From Stomorhina lunata (taxonomy: Eukaryota; Arthropoda; Insecta; Diptera; Rhiniidae), in the NCBI GenBank assembly GCA_933228675.1, contig OW121741.1, positions 72,490,629 through 72,554,628 on the forward strand: DNA of 64,000 nt. Direction: 5' to 3'. Position numbers and translations under genes: made by a program. A model generated the notes under the pieces. That model was not told where the DNA came from. It saw nothing but the letters and a program-made list of their open reading frames with translations, and made no database searches. This document shows positions 10,576 to 21,384 of this stretch, piece by piece. Numbering within the stretch: the stretch's first letter is position 1; every line of letters starts with the position of its first letter.

Positions 10576-10874
10576 ATCACTAAAACGCTCGTAAATCTGA
10601 ATATAATGGGAATTTTAAGATTATTTTTTGCATACATAATTTTTGTAACAACTGTAATCAATTTGCCAAATTTCGAGATAATCGGTCCACATTAGCTTTC
10701 ATATAAGTCCAAATTTCGGAAGCAGCTTAAATATATAAGTTTTGAGAAAATGTTTGTATGACGGCAAAATTTAGCAAATATTTGTCTTTATACAGGAAAA
10801 ATAACACCTTTGACCTTAGTGGTGAAGGGTATCGTATGGTCGGGCTTGACCGACTATAGCACTTTCTTACTTGT
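9816..10874 (+). mobile_element. DINE-1-like Helentron derivative (family A) with inverted second head
   Basis: The 5' end is the hairpin TATACCCTTCACCACC / GGTGGAAAGGGTAT, followed by GACTCAGAA-type core, a GTCC/GTCT/GGCT tetranucleotide run near 9947-9965, and conserved blocks GGGACCATGGCTATTGAAA and TCCCACTTCCCGGAATTG. At about 10197 the same head appears inverted, ending at 10575. The normal 3' half then continues to the terminal hairpin GGTCGGGCTTGACCGAC and CTTTCTTACTTGTT at 10874. Compared with 44761-45566, the inverted head replaces about 90 bp of the middle. Start hairpin, GTCY core and end hairpin followed by TTGT are the hallmarks of Drosophila INE-1/DINE-1. Confidence 0.85.
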
Positions 10875-10879
10875 TTTTT

Positions 10880-12030
10880 GTATTTGTTGTGAAAAAGATT
10901 TCTTTTGAATGTTGTTGTAAATAACAAGATGATGATGAACACAATGATGAGGATAAAGACAACCAAGTTCTACACCAGAAGTGGAGGTGGAGAACTAAAG
11001 CCAGATAAAGTAGGAAAACAGAAAAGAAAAAGCTTTAGAATCATGTAATTATACACTATAAACATACACGTAAATTTTTAAGATGAAGAAATATTAAACA
11101 CGATGAAAATGTTACTGACAAAAAAACAACAAAAAGGAAACGAACAGGATAAGAAATAAATAAATAAAAGGGAAACAAAAGAATGAACAAAAAAAAAACT
11201 TAAGAAAACTTTGTTAAAAGTTTCAAGTACATTCACGTACAAGACTTAAAATCTTTACAAGAGCAGGAGCAAAGTCTGAAAAACCCAAATCCAATGAAAA
11301 CACGAATAAACCTAAAACTTTAGCCAAACATGAAGTAAAAACTTTTTGTTGCTTCTTCACTCATTTCCAACAATAAGTTGCCAACTTAAAGAAAAAAGTA
11401 ACAAAAACAAAAAAAATATCAGTAGCGCAATACTTTAATGTTGAAATAATAAGAATAACTAGTACAGAAAACTTATTTAAGAATAAATGCGATTCTTAAT
11501 CGGCGAATAAATGTAGTCTTTGCCGCCATTAGTGTTAAAGGAACTCACATTTACAATAATAATAACAACAACAACAACAACAGCTCTAGTATTATAAGAA
11601 AAACACATAAATGAAAATTTGGCTAAAATTATTTGTGTTAATCCCCTAAAACATTTATACCAAAAACCAATGGATAACATCCACAACTCCCACCTCAGAC
11701 ACCCAAAAATATATATTTCTCTTATTGCAAAAGGCATCCTTTGAACATCTAAATATAAGGAGGGTCGACGCCATATTGTTTCAATTTTTGGTACACATAC
11801 AATGAACCTTTTAGATGTCTGTAAGCGAACCTTCTTATAAATATAAATATATACATCAACATTTACATACATTCTTCATACAAGAGCCCCATGTTTTGTT
11901 TAAATCCCAAAGGACTCTTTGCGATTTTTTTTTTGTGGATGTATAGAGAAACAAATAGAAAAATATGCAACATTGGTTTGGATACATCGATTTGAGAAAA
12001 TACATTTATGCTGATGGTTGTAATACAGAC
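10880..12030. other. Apparently unique AT-rich DNA
   Basis: No element ends or coding motifs found. Contains an AAC/AAT trinucleotide microsatellite at about 11551-11582. The open frame at 11477-11872 on the minus strand crosses this microsatellite and has no recognisable domain. Confidence 0.45.
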
Positions 12031-12107
12031 ATTAGGGGACAATTTCTTGTATGTAAAAAATTGTTTGTTCGAATTTTATGGCTTTTTGAACGGAACATTA
12101 TGACACG

Positions 12108-13158
12108 AACCAAGCTATCCCCCAATAAACAGAGGTGAAATACCTAGGTATTCACTTGGATCGACGGTTAACGTGGAAGAGTTACATAGATGCCAAATTG
12201 ACCCAAATTAAACTAAAGTCTGCCCAAATTAACTGTCTAATTGGTAAAAATTCTAAGCTTAGTCTAGATCAGCCTTACTCAGCCTTTGCACTCAGGAGCC
12301 GAGTATTAATCGGCTTTTTAACATATATTCACAGACATAACACGAACTGTAATCAAATTCCAATAAGTGAGAAAGGAAAACAATAATATTTTACTTAGTC
12401 TCTTTGCTGCTTTCAATGAAGAAGGTTGATGTCGCTCAGATTTCTTAAATACAACAACAAACACATATGAAATTATTCAGCCTGCATTGCCAATGCTAAA
12501 ATTTGTGTGTATTCATATCATTGTTTTACTTTTAACGCATTTTTTGTTCGATTTACATATCATCGGTAACGCTGCATAAGGTTATTTTTACACTAACACA
12601 TGTAAAACCACAAACACCTAAGTATTTTAAGATGTTCTCCCGTTGAATACCCCTGGTCTAGATTGCAAAATTCTTCTATACAACTCTATAATCAAACCAA
12701 TATGGTGCTACGGAGTTCAATTGTGGGTCAGTGCCTCAGAGTCAAATATTGAGAAAATACAAAGACGACAAAATAAACTTTTAAGAATAATTACTGGCGC
12801 CCCGTGGTATATTAAAAACTCCAACTTTCACAAAGACCTTGAAATTCCGTTGGTTAAAACAGAAATAGCGAAGCGTATTGAAAATGATATAAATAATTGG
12901 TCATGTCACCCAAACCCACTAGCTCGAAATATACTAAACGGTCGCGGCCATATCCGACTCAGAAGAAGGGATTCTAGCGACCTGTACAGCAGCTAAAGAA
13001 CATGGATTTTACTAATGGAAAAAATCCTACTTAAGCAAAGAATTATGAAGTAACAAATGGACTTCCATAATTAAGCAGTTTAAATTTTAAGACTTGATAA
13101 CTTATTGTTAGTTCATAGTAAATGAAGATACAATAAATAAAACAAGATGCAAAAAAAA
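12108..13158 (+). pseudogene. Jockey-type LINE, 3' fragment
   Basis: The C-terminal part of a jockey-clade reverse transcriptase ORF. EVKYLGIHLDRRLTWKSY (about 12133-12185) and GKNSKLSLD lie left of a nested insert. KILLYNSIIKPIWCYGVQLW, KIQRRQNKLLRIITGAPWY, HKDLEIPLV and HPNPLARNIL lie right of it. The catalytic core upstream is missing, so this is a 5'-truncated copy. It ends in poly(A) at about 13150-13158 and was inserted into a foldback element. Apart from the insert the frame is mostly open, suggesting moderate age. Confidence 0.88.
12270..12646. mobile_element. hAT-like non-autonomous element with 8-bp target duplication
   Basis: It splits the jockey ORF between SKLSLD and CKILLYN. 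GTCTAGAT occurs on both sides (12262-12269 and 12647-12654), a perfect 8-bp duplication as made by hAT transposases. Termini are CAGCCTTACTCAGCC and the complement of CAGGGGTATTCAACGGG, related but imperfect inverted repeats of hAT type. 377 bp, no coding capacity. Confidence 0.8.
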
Positions 13159-13271
13159 ACGTCTAAAAGCTTAGTTCTGAAAATTTGACCCAAATCGGAC
13201 AACGTTCTATGGGCGCGCAAAAATAGGTTATTTTTTGTTTTTGTAAGCTGTGGTAATTAATACTTTAAATA

Positions 13272-14567
13272 AAGAGTGTTCTAAAAAAATATGCATTTAC
13301 TATTTTAGACAAAATTTATCCATAGTGCAAGAAATAATTTATTTTTTGATCAAGTTAGTTTCTATAGATATGTCAGATACTATTATTTTAGAAATTATTA
13401 ATTTTCAATAGTTATTTCAATCAAAATGGACTGCGAAAAAAAAGTTCGTGAAAATATAATTAAAACTTTTCAAAAAAAATCCGTCATGGACTTTTAAAAA
13501 AATAGCTAAAAATTTGAAAGTTGACCCTCGAACGGTTTCTAATGCCATCAGACGGTATAAGGAAAACCTGATCATTGAAAGAAAACCTGGATCAGGGAGG
13601 AAAAAAGGTCCTACAGATATTGGTAAGGCAAAAGAAGTCGAGCGACTCTTTCAAGAGCGCCTAGCACTTCTTTAAGAAAAGCAGCTCGTACGGTGAAATG
13701 TTCTACGAATTTTGCACATAGAGTCAAAGCTTATGCTGGACTGAAGACATACAAAGTCCAAAAGGTTCCAGATCGCAATGCTATAAAGAACTTAGAAGCA
13801 AAAAAACGAGCGAAAAAATTGAAGTCTGATTTTATAAAAAAATACACCTGTTGTGTGATGGATGATGAAACATACGTACTGACAGACTTTTCTCAACTTC
13901 CTGGTCAAGATTTTTATGTTGCTGATAAACGGGGCAATGTTCGGCAAGAGTTTCGCACAAAAAAACAAACAAAATTCCCTAAGAAGTTTCTCGTGTGGCA
14001 AGCTATTTGCAGTTGTGGCAAAATAAGTAAAGTATTTGTGGCATCTGGCACAATAAACACAGAAATTTATATAAAGGAGTGCCTACAAAAACGGTTGTTA
14101 CCCTTTTTAAGAGAGCACAGAGTGACTACATTTTTTTGGCCCGATTTGGCATCATGCCATTATGGAAAAAAGGCACTTGAGTGGTACTCAAAGAATAATG
14201 TCATTTTTGTACCACGAGAGGCAAATCCACCTAACTGTCCAGAACTTCGGCCTGTGGAAAGGTATTGGGCACTGGTAAAAAATGAATTGAAGAACACAGG
14301 AAAGATTTCCAAGAACATGTCCGATTTTAAGCGCAGGTGGAACACATGCTCCAAAAAGGTATCAGAAGTAACTGTAAAATCTTTAATGGGAGGGTTTCCG
14401 AAAAAAGTCGATAATTTTGCAAAACCCGAGTACTAAGTAAACATTTTAATGCTAAATGATTTTGAATAATATGTCATTATATTTGCGTATTTTGTAGAGT
14501 TTTTATATTAAAAGTTTTGATTTTTATTTAAGAAAATCCAACTACAAATTTTATTTAGAGCACTCTT
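13272..14567 (+). mobile_element. DD37E Tc1/mariner element, best-preserved copy
   Basis: 1296-bp element with ends AAGAGTGTTCTAAA and its inverse AAGAGTGCTCTAAA, flanked by TA at 13270-13271 and 14568-14569. It contains one transposase gene. Its left flank is a foldback relic and its right flank leads into a tRNA-like relic. Sister copies are at 4995-8030 and 51102-52242. Confidence 0.92.
13426..14436 (+). pseudogene. DD37E transposase, frameshifted in the N-terminal part
   Basis: The ATG at 13426 opens MDCEKKVRENIIKTF, but the frame runs into a stop. The DNA-binding segment FKKIAKNLKVDPRTVSNAI (helix-turn-helix, about 13493-13550) lies in another frame. A single-base loss near 13652 (compare the copy at 51102-52242, reading ERLFRRAPNTSLRKAAR) causes a second shift. 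From about 13690 the frame is open for 247 residues. Catalytic residues are all present: first Asp in VMDDETY, second in WPDLASCH, Glu in RPVERYW, with 37 residues between the last two (DD37E). So the catalytic domain is intact but the DNA-binding domain is disconnected. Confidence 0.88.
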
Positions 14568-14596
14568 TAGAAATTAAAATTTACAGAAATTGATGT

Positions 14597-14660
14597 TGTC
14601 GTGACTGGGGATCGAACCCAGACTCAATGTGATATACAATGCTACCAACTAAGTCACAGA
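14597..14660 (-). other. tRNA-like relic (possible SINE head)
   Basis: On the minus strand GTGAC opens and GTCAC closes the segment as a 5-bp stem. Inside are an A-box-like TTAGTTGGTAGC and a perfect T-arm, CTGGG-TTCGATC-CCCAG, carrying the B-box GGTTCGATCCC. The span is about 57 nt, too short for a complete tRNA, so a tRNA pseudogene or SINE head is likely. Confidence 0.62.
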
Positions 14661-14960
14661 ACCCTCACTCAATTGTTATAGTTTGCTAATTGAAAACAAG
14701 TAGGTGTGCTCGGCTTTGCCGAATCTTAGATACCCTTCACCAATGGTGTTTCAAAAGTTATGTTGTGAAATGGTTGATATATGGATTTGCTGATCAGTTC
14801 AAGGTCGTTGCAATTAACATAGCTTTTTAAGTGTAGATAAATTCTGATGTTTTTAGACCGATGTATAAACTATGTCGCTATGCATCGGCATAAATTAATT
14901 TTTTAATTACCTTGGTTTATATTGCGGTTTAAATATCTATATATACATATATTCCATATA

Positions 14961-16369
14961 CAGTGGTGGAAAAAATAATAAGAACGGGTAAAATATTTCA
15001 TATTTTCTTAATTTTTTTCTTACTCTTACATAAATGAAATAAAGTAACTATGTTAAATTAAAGACATTCAATTGGACTATCTAAAAATATAAAAACAAAT
15101 AGCAGTTTTGCATAATTATTTAAATTATTTGTATTTTTTGAAAAATTGCCTGGAAAAAGTAATAAGAACTATTAATATTTTGCAAAATATAAATAATTTT
15201 TTGTTTGAAAATACTATCAAATCCTAATTTTATTTCAATATTTGGTTGAAGTTCCTTTTATTTTTATCACTTCTTGGCACATCCGCTGCATGCAGCCCAT
15301 AAGGTTTACGCAAACGCTCGGCGAAATAGAATACCAAGCCTACTGCATTTTTTTTACTCATTTCGTCCTTATTTTTACTTTAAAAGCCTGCTATTTGTTT
15401 TTTTTTAGGACTCCCCAGAGATGTTCAATAGGATTTAAGTCTGGTGACTGCGATGACTATTCTAAAACCGTCATTATTTTCGACAAACCACGATTTTACA
15501 CTTCTGGCAGAGTATTTGGGATCATTGCCCTCCATAAATTCTCATTTTAAGTGCATTTCTTCCTCCGAAAATAAAGCATATGCTCGACGTCCTGCAAACG
15601 AGGAATATGATCTAAAATACACAAAAAAGAGCGTCAAACACGGAAGCGTTTCCTTAATGATTTGGGGCAGTTTTTCTACGTCTGGTGTTGATGCAATTTC
15701 ATTAGTACAGGAAAAAATGGCCGCCAGTATTTATTTAGAGATCCTCAATAACAAAATGATTCCATTTGCGTAGAAAGAAATGCACTCAAAATGGGAATTT
15801 ATGGAGGAGAATGATCCTAAACTATATGCCAGAATTGTAAAATCGTTGATTATCGAAAATGATGAGCCGGTTTTAGAGTGGCCATCGCAGTCACCAGACC
15901 TAAATCCTATTGATCATCTCTGGGGAGTCTTTAAAAAACAAATTGGAGGCTTTAAAAGTAAAAATAGGGATGAAATGTGTAAAAATATCAGGAAGCATGG
16001 TATTCACTTCTCGCTGAGCGTTAGCGCAAATCTTGCCGGATCCATGCCGCGGTTGTGCCAAGAAGTGATTAAAATGAAAGGAGCTTAAACCATATATTAA
16101 AATAAAATTAGGATTTGTTTTGAAACAAAAAGTTAATTATATTTTGCAAAATATGTAAAGTTCTTATTATTTTTTCCAGGCAATTTTTCAAAAAACCCAA
16201 ATAATCTAAAAAATTATCCAGAGCTGCTATTTATTTTAATATTTTTAGATAGTCCAATTGAATACGTTTAATTTGACGTAGTTACTTTATTATATTTATG
16301 TAGGAGTAAATCAAAATTTAAGAAAATATGCAATTTTTTTATCCGTTCTTATTATTTTTTCCACCACTG
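14961..16369. mobile_element. Palindromic Tc1-like element (inverted duplication of the 3' half)
   Basis: Ends CAGTGGTGGAAAAAATAATA on both sides, flanked by TA at 14959-14960 and 16370-16371, as for the Tc1 family. Each arm is about 600 bp and contains a terminal region with an internal repeat of the tip plus the C-terminal third of a Tc1 transposase: plus strand at 15777-16088, minus strand at 15240-15563. Between the arms lies about 210 bp of single-copy transposase sequence (15564-15776). The usual 5' half is absent, so both ends derive from the original 3' end. Confidence 0.88.
15564..16088 (+). pseudogene. Tc1-like transposase fragment
   Basis: The plus-strand frame reads ENKAYARRPANEEYDLKYT, GSVSLMIWGSFSTSGV, a stop at 15773, then KWEFMEENDPKLYARIVK, WPSQSPDLNPIDHLWGVFKK and PRLCQEVIKMKGA. 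These are the central and C-terminal blocks of a DD34E Tc1 transposase. The second catalytic position is Glu where the family has Asp (QDND becomes EEND), and the final Glu of NPIEHLW is Asp. The inverted partial copy at 15240-15563 keeps PIEHLW but has other lesions. The N-terminal DNA-binding domain is missing. Inactive. Confidence 0.85.
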
Positions 16370-18809
16370 TACATAGTTTGTGATTCATATCTGAACTTAG
16401 TAAACCGTTAAGTCCCTTTTCAATAATATTTGGTAAATATAGTTCCTTCTTTATCATATGTATGATTGAATTCATTAATTACGTATGACGGTAATAAAAA
16501 ATTCTTCTTTAGTTATCTAAAACTCTAAGCGGACCGATTTAGATCTAACATTTGGCAATAATATTTGGGAGTTATTGTTATGTCAATCTATACAAGCCTT
16601 AGAATGTTAGGATATACGGAATAAGTGAGATATAAAACTTTCTAATGGATATCAGACCTATACAAGAAAATCTTATGGTAACTAACGTAAAATATCTATA
16701 TCGGAAAAGAAGTTATAACTTTTAAGTTAATGGACTTATTAAGATTAATACCTAAACCATTACATTTGAGATGTATTATTCTTGGCTTAGTATCCAAACT
16801 ATTTTTCATACATGCATTTTTAATGTACACATATCAGAACTTTTTAGAAAGTCAGTGGTTAACGAAGTCCATTTCCTAAGTAAGTAGACCGATTTTGATG
16901 GGTTCTTTTGAACAATATTTAAAAGTTATCTTTTATCGAACCATTTCAGAGTTTATTCGACTTAGATGTATGTGCAAAATAAATTTTTAAAACTATTTTT
17001 GGCTCTCAATTTGAGTAAATTATTTTCTGTGTAAATTCTAGAAAGATAATCCTCATCGTTATACAACAATTCACTACAAAAAGTCACAAAAGTTCTATCG
17101 TATTTTATAAAAAAATGCTATCTTGAATATCGTCTATCTCAATTGTAATGATCGCTATCTCTATTGTAATGAGTTATATCAGAACTTTACTGAGATATAT
17201 TTAATGTAAGTTCTGAAAAGATTATCTACAACTTGATATATAATATTTGAATATATGTATTAGGGTGACAGTTTTTTGTATGAAGGAAAATGATTTTTCG
17301 AATTTTATAACTTTTTCTACGGAATATTGTGACACTAGGTCTAAAAGTTTAGATCTGCAAATTTGAGCCAAATCGGACAACGTTTTATGGGCGCGCATCG
17401 GGTCAAAGCTTAAGAGCCCATTTGTGTGGGGAAAAATGGGTTATTTTTTGTTTTTGTGAAATTTAGACCAAAAATGAATAAAATATTAAAGAGAACTAAC
17501 ACAACTTTATTTCAAATCGTGAAAGGCGAAAATCCATGAGTAGTTTAAAAGTTATTGCAGTTTTCCCCCTAAAATGTATGCCCCTGAAAACGCGCCTAAG
17601 GATATGCACCAAAAATTGTATGTTGTAAATAAAGAAATTCCAAAGTTAGACATGATTTATCATTTAATGGCTTGTTACTAGTAAATAGTTTAGTTTTGTT
17701 TAAATATAATCAAATTTAATTAGTTTTTTTTCATGTTGGAAAATTCAACATTTTTCTCAGGTCGGTTTCAAAAATCATTTTTTAATTTTTTGAAAATTTT
17801 GTTCAACAAATATTATAAATTTAGAATTTGCTTTCCAGTGTGTCAAAACAGACAAATAGGAGAATAAAACTTAAAAAAAATTAGGTCGATATCATGCACC
17901 GTTTCGCCGTACCTGCGATTTCAAATTGAAGAATTTCGCGAAAATGTAAATTTGTGGGCCAAATTCAAGTAAATGCTCTGTAAATTTTACTTGTATTCAA
18001 TTTTAACAAAAACAATAATTAATATTATTGCTTCTTTTATATACAACCTATGCTGAAGAGTTTTTTTAATATTTGGCGAGATTGACCCTTTTTTCACCGC
18101 GGTCAAATGTCTAAATTTGGATTTTCTGAAAATTTTCAAAGCTAGATTACGGATTATTAAGTAATAATTAGCAAATTAAAAAAAAAATATGAACATAATT
18201 GTTTTTGGCAAGATTAAGTGTTTTTTTATTAAAAAAAAGTAAATACGAACATTGATTTGTTAGTTTTGCGTTTATAATCTACAAATCAAAATCTTTTTGT
18301 AGAGAATATAGATTAGCATTTTTCGAATACAAACCTATCAAATCAATGATCATATGTTTTTTTTGTAATAAAAACACTTAATCTTGCCAAAAACAATTAT
18401 TTTCATGTTTTTTTTTTTTAATTTCGCTAATTATTTCTTAATATTCCGTAATCTCGTTATGAAAATTTTCAGAAAATCAAAACGTTGACATTTGACGGCG
18501 TTGAAGAAAGGGTTAATCTCGTCCAATATTAAAAAAACCTTTTAACATAGGTTTTCCATAAATGAAACAATAATATTAATTATCTTTTTTGTTAAAATTG
18601 AATACAAGTAAAATTTACCGAGCATTTACTCGAATTTTCCTAAAAACTTACATTTTCGCCAAAGTCTTCAATTTGTCTGTTTTAACACACTGGAGAGCAA
18701 ATTCTAAATTTGTAATATTTGTTAACAAAATTTTCAAAAATTTAAAAAAATGATTTTTGAAACCGACCTCAGAAAAATGTACCATTTTCCAACATGAAAA
18801 AACTAAAGG

Positions 18810-19425
18810 TACGGTCAGACTCATTAAACATTTAAATCAAATATTTTGAGTAAAATATTGTCAAAACAATATAATAAAAAATTTGTTGTCACACTTGCAC
18901 ATTTATTTGACGATTTTAATTTGATAAAATACAGAAAAAATATATTCAAAGTATAAACAAAAAAACTGGTTTTATTTATGGTCACACTGAAGATTAAATA
19001 TTTTCCCAAAAAATATTTGATCAAATTTTTTCAAAACAAAATTGTGTATCTAGCAATTTGTTTCTCATATTTGAGTTGTTGTTTCTCAAATTTGATGTTG
19101 TTGTTTCTCAAAATTGATGTTGTTGTTTCTCAAATTTGATGTTGTTGTTTCTGTTTGAATAGTAAACAATAGAAATGCTCAGCTGTTATTTGCCCCTGTT
19201 TGATGTTACAAAAATTTTGTAAGATTAAATAATTATTTGATCAAAATTTAATAAAATATTTGCTCTTGCGTGGTCACATTAGGAAAATTTTTATTTGCTG
19301 GCAAATGATTTTGTTTTGTTCAAATCAACATGTTTCTTGTTTGAAACTCAAAAATATTTTGTGGTCAGACTACGAGGATCAAATATTTGATAATTTCGAT
19401 TAAATGTTTAATCAATGTGACCGTA
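18810..19425. mobile_element. Short inverted-repeat element inside the foldback arm
   Basis: Begins TACGGTCAGACTCATTAAAC and ends with the complement of TACGGTCACATTGATTAAAC, so the inverted repeats exceed 20 bp with few mismatches. The left arm and the second foldback copy lack this block, which proves it is an insertion. Flanks are similar (CTAAAGG and CTTAAAAG) but no clean duplication can be read. Probably a hAT- or P-like MITE; 616 bp, non-coding. Confidence 0.75.
19061..19152. repeat. 22-bp tandem repeat, about four units
   Basis: Unit TTTCTCAAATTTGATGTTG plus TTG repeated four times with one shorter unit, inside the insert at 18810-19425. Confidence 0.8.
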
Positions 19426-20569
19426 GCTTAAAAGTAAATTTGATTATATTTAAGCAAAACTGAATTATTTACTAGTAACAAGCCATTAAATGATAAATCA
19501 TGTCTAACTTTGGAATTTCTTTATTTATAACATACAATTTTTGGGGCATATCCTTAGGCGCGTTTTCAAGGACATGAATTTTCGGAGGAAAACTGCAATA
19601 ACTTTTAAACTACTCATGGATTTTCGCCTTTCACGATTTGAAATAAAGCTGTGTTAGTTCTCTTTAATATTTTATTTACGTTTGGTCTAAATTTCACAAA
19701 AACAAAAAATAACCCATTTTTCCCCATACAAATGGGCTCTTAAACTTTGGAGCCAATGCGCGCCCATAGAACGTTGTCCGATTTGGCTCAAATTTTCAGA
19801 TCTAATTTTTTAGACCTAGTGTCATAATATTCCATTGAAAAACATTTGAAATCAAAGAAAAAAAAAGAATTATTGTCACCCTAATATGTATATAAAATGG
19901 TTTCACAATGTTCGAATGTCAGACCACAAATTCATGTCATATGCATATTGAATTATACAGGCCCATCATACATAAATACATTTCCTTTACAATGTTCAAA
20001 AGTCAGACAACTGATTTAAGATACATGAGTATAAAATATAACCGTCTGCTGAAATCAGATTTGCAAAGCTCCCCGGAAATACATCGACATAAATTATATA
20101 GGACGTTCTCCCTCAATACACACTATTAAATCGATGTTACTATTTTAACCATATCTTAGGTGTTTATAGACCAATATTCATGAAATTCAATAGCGTGCTT
20201 CGCGGAAGAATTTCCTAAGGTCTGATGTAAAATTTATTTGAGCCCGTCGTCAAGAAAATTAATTTTCTTATTTTTCGATTGTATTTTTTAAACAAATGAG
20301 CACTTTCGGCAATTTGGGTAACATCAAATGTAGTGTTTTGGCGATATTTCAGGTGTTTATGGCCGATTTTTATGAAATTTAGCAGAGAACGTCGCGGGAG
20401 GATTTTCTATAATTGATATATAATTTATAAAGGCTAGTCCATCATGAGTATGGCTTTTCTTTTCTTTCTGAAATGTACTTTTCAATAAAAAATTTTACAT
20501 GTCACACATAAATTTTGGTATTTTAGCGATATCTCAGGCGTTTTTCAACCGATTTTGATGAAAGGCTGA

Positions 20570-21068
20570 ATGAGTCGGCTATATTTAAACCGAGTGTACC
20601 AAATCAAGGTTTGGATTAAGGTCAAATTTAGTTAAATATATGGTTTTTAAGGCAGTATCAATTAGGCTGCCGCAGCATTTTTCCTTGACGATGTCATATT
20701 TAAAGTGAATACCTTGTAAAAGAATATATCTGATTGGTTCCAGGTCACCTAAAGACCCAAACCTGATCCATATGGAGCTAGATATAAAACCACCCACCTA
20801 TGCTATATATAGCAAAAACTGGTTAATATCTTATTTTTAAATAATGCTAGTCTTGAGTTGGACTTACCTGTCAAAATGCATAGGCCGAACCCTGCAGACT
20901 ATTTGAGATAAGAATGGGTTCGAATCTATGAAATATACTATTTCCATGTCATTGTACTTCCTCTTAAGTACAATGAATTTCATTGCGGTTATATTATATT
21001 CCTCTTATTCTTTATACGGAAGGATCACAATGGATCCATTTTTGTATGAAAGTGCCAGATTTGCTACA
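20570..21068. other. Spacer, no gene seen
   Basis: No recognised coding. An isolated B-box-like GGTTCGAATCT occurs near 20929, without tRNA structure. A short inverted repeat, GTACTTCCTCTTAAGTAC, lies near 20955. Confidence 0.4.
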
Positions 21069-21384
21069 TACCCAGCAAAACTTTGGTAATGGCAAGTACT
21101 CTGATAACTGGTTACCTTGTAACGACTACAACATACCATCCGAATAAATAATAAGTTATTACAGAAGTACTTATTTGTAATTAAGATGGTAATTTAAACT
21201 GAATGGCCCCGGTTCAAATCCCACCAAGGGCAACAATTTTTTTTAGTTTTTTTTTTATTAAAAGAGTCTTTTTAAATGATTTTTGAATTTTAAGAACTTA
21301 AATATTATCTTCTGTAAAAAAAATTTGTAAAACTAACTTTTGTTAATGAAAAAATACCATCATGAGTCAATTTTGATTATGTAG

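Larger units (their letters stand above)
12032..13270 (+). mobile_element. Foldback element relic split by a jockey LINE
   Basis: The left terminus TTAGGGGACAATTTCTTG and GGAACATTATGACACGAA (12032-12107) match the start of the foldback at 17260. After the LINE, GTCTAAAAGCTTAG, ACCCAAATCGGACAACG and TGGGCGCGC (13159-13260) continue it. The rest is lost at the TA where the DD37E element begins. Confidence 0.75.
17260..19884. mobile_element. Foldback transposon with about 1 kb inverted arms
   Basis: Starts TTAGGGTGACA and ends TGTCACCCTAA with TA on each side (17258-17259, 19885-19886). The two halves are inverted copies pairing around about 18300, for example GGGCGCGCATCGG with CCAATGCGCGCCC, CTCAGGTCGGTTTC with GAAACCGACCTCAG, and CACTTAATCTTGCC with GGCAAGATTAAGTG. 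No transposase. A second copy is at 57861-59307 and decayed relatives at 3072-4994, 12032-13270 and 55340-56450. The right arm is interrupted at 18810-19425. Confidence 0.85.
14695..20565 (-). mobile_element. DINE-1-like Helentron derivative (family B), multiply interrupted
   Basis: The minus-strand 3' end is at 14695 (complement of CTTGTT, then hairpin CGGCTTTGCCG and ATACCCTTCACCAATGG), matching the end of the element at 41073-43643. The body reappears at 16372-17257 and 19887-20565. At the far side three repeats spaced about 190 bp (TCTTAGGTGTTTATAGACC and relatives near 20150, 20345, 20530) match the minus-oriented trio at 41300-41780. The 5' head with GTCY core is not seen, so it is truncated near 20565. 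Two large elements interrupt it. Confidence 0.65.

Noticed and set aside
11477..11872. 131-residue minus-strand frame
   Set aside because: It crosses an AAC/AAT microsatellite, producing a Val run, and has no domain.
15242..15550. Plus-strand open frame in the Tc1 palindrome
   Set aside because: It is a shadow of the minus-strand Tc1 C-terminus (PIEHLWG, CQEVIK).
18824..19024. 66-residue minus-strand frame in the foldback arm
   Set aside because: Lies in a non-coding inverted-repeat insert; no domain.
20929..20940. tRNA-like element at GGTTCGAATCT
   Set aside because: Only a B-box-like string; no paired arms or A box at proper distance.
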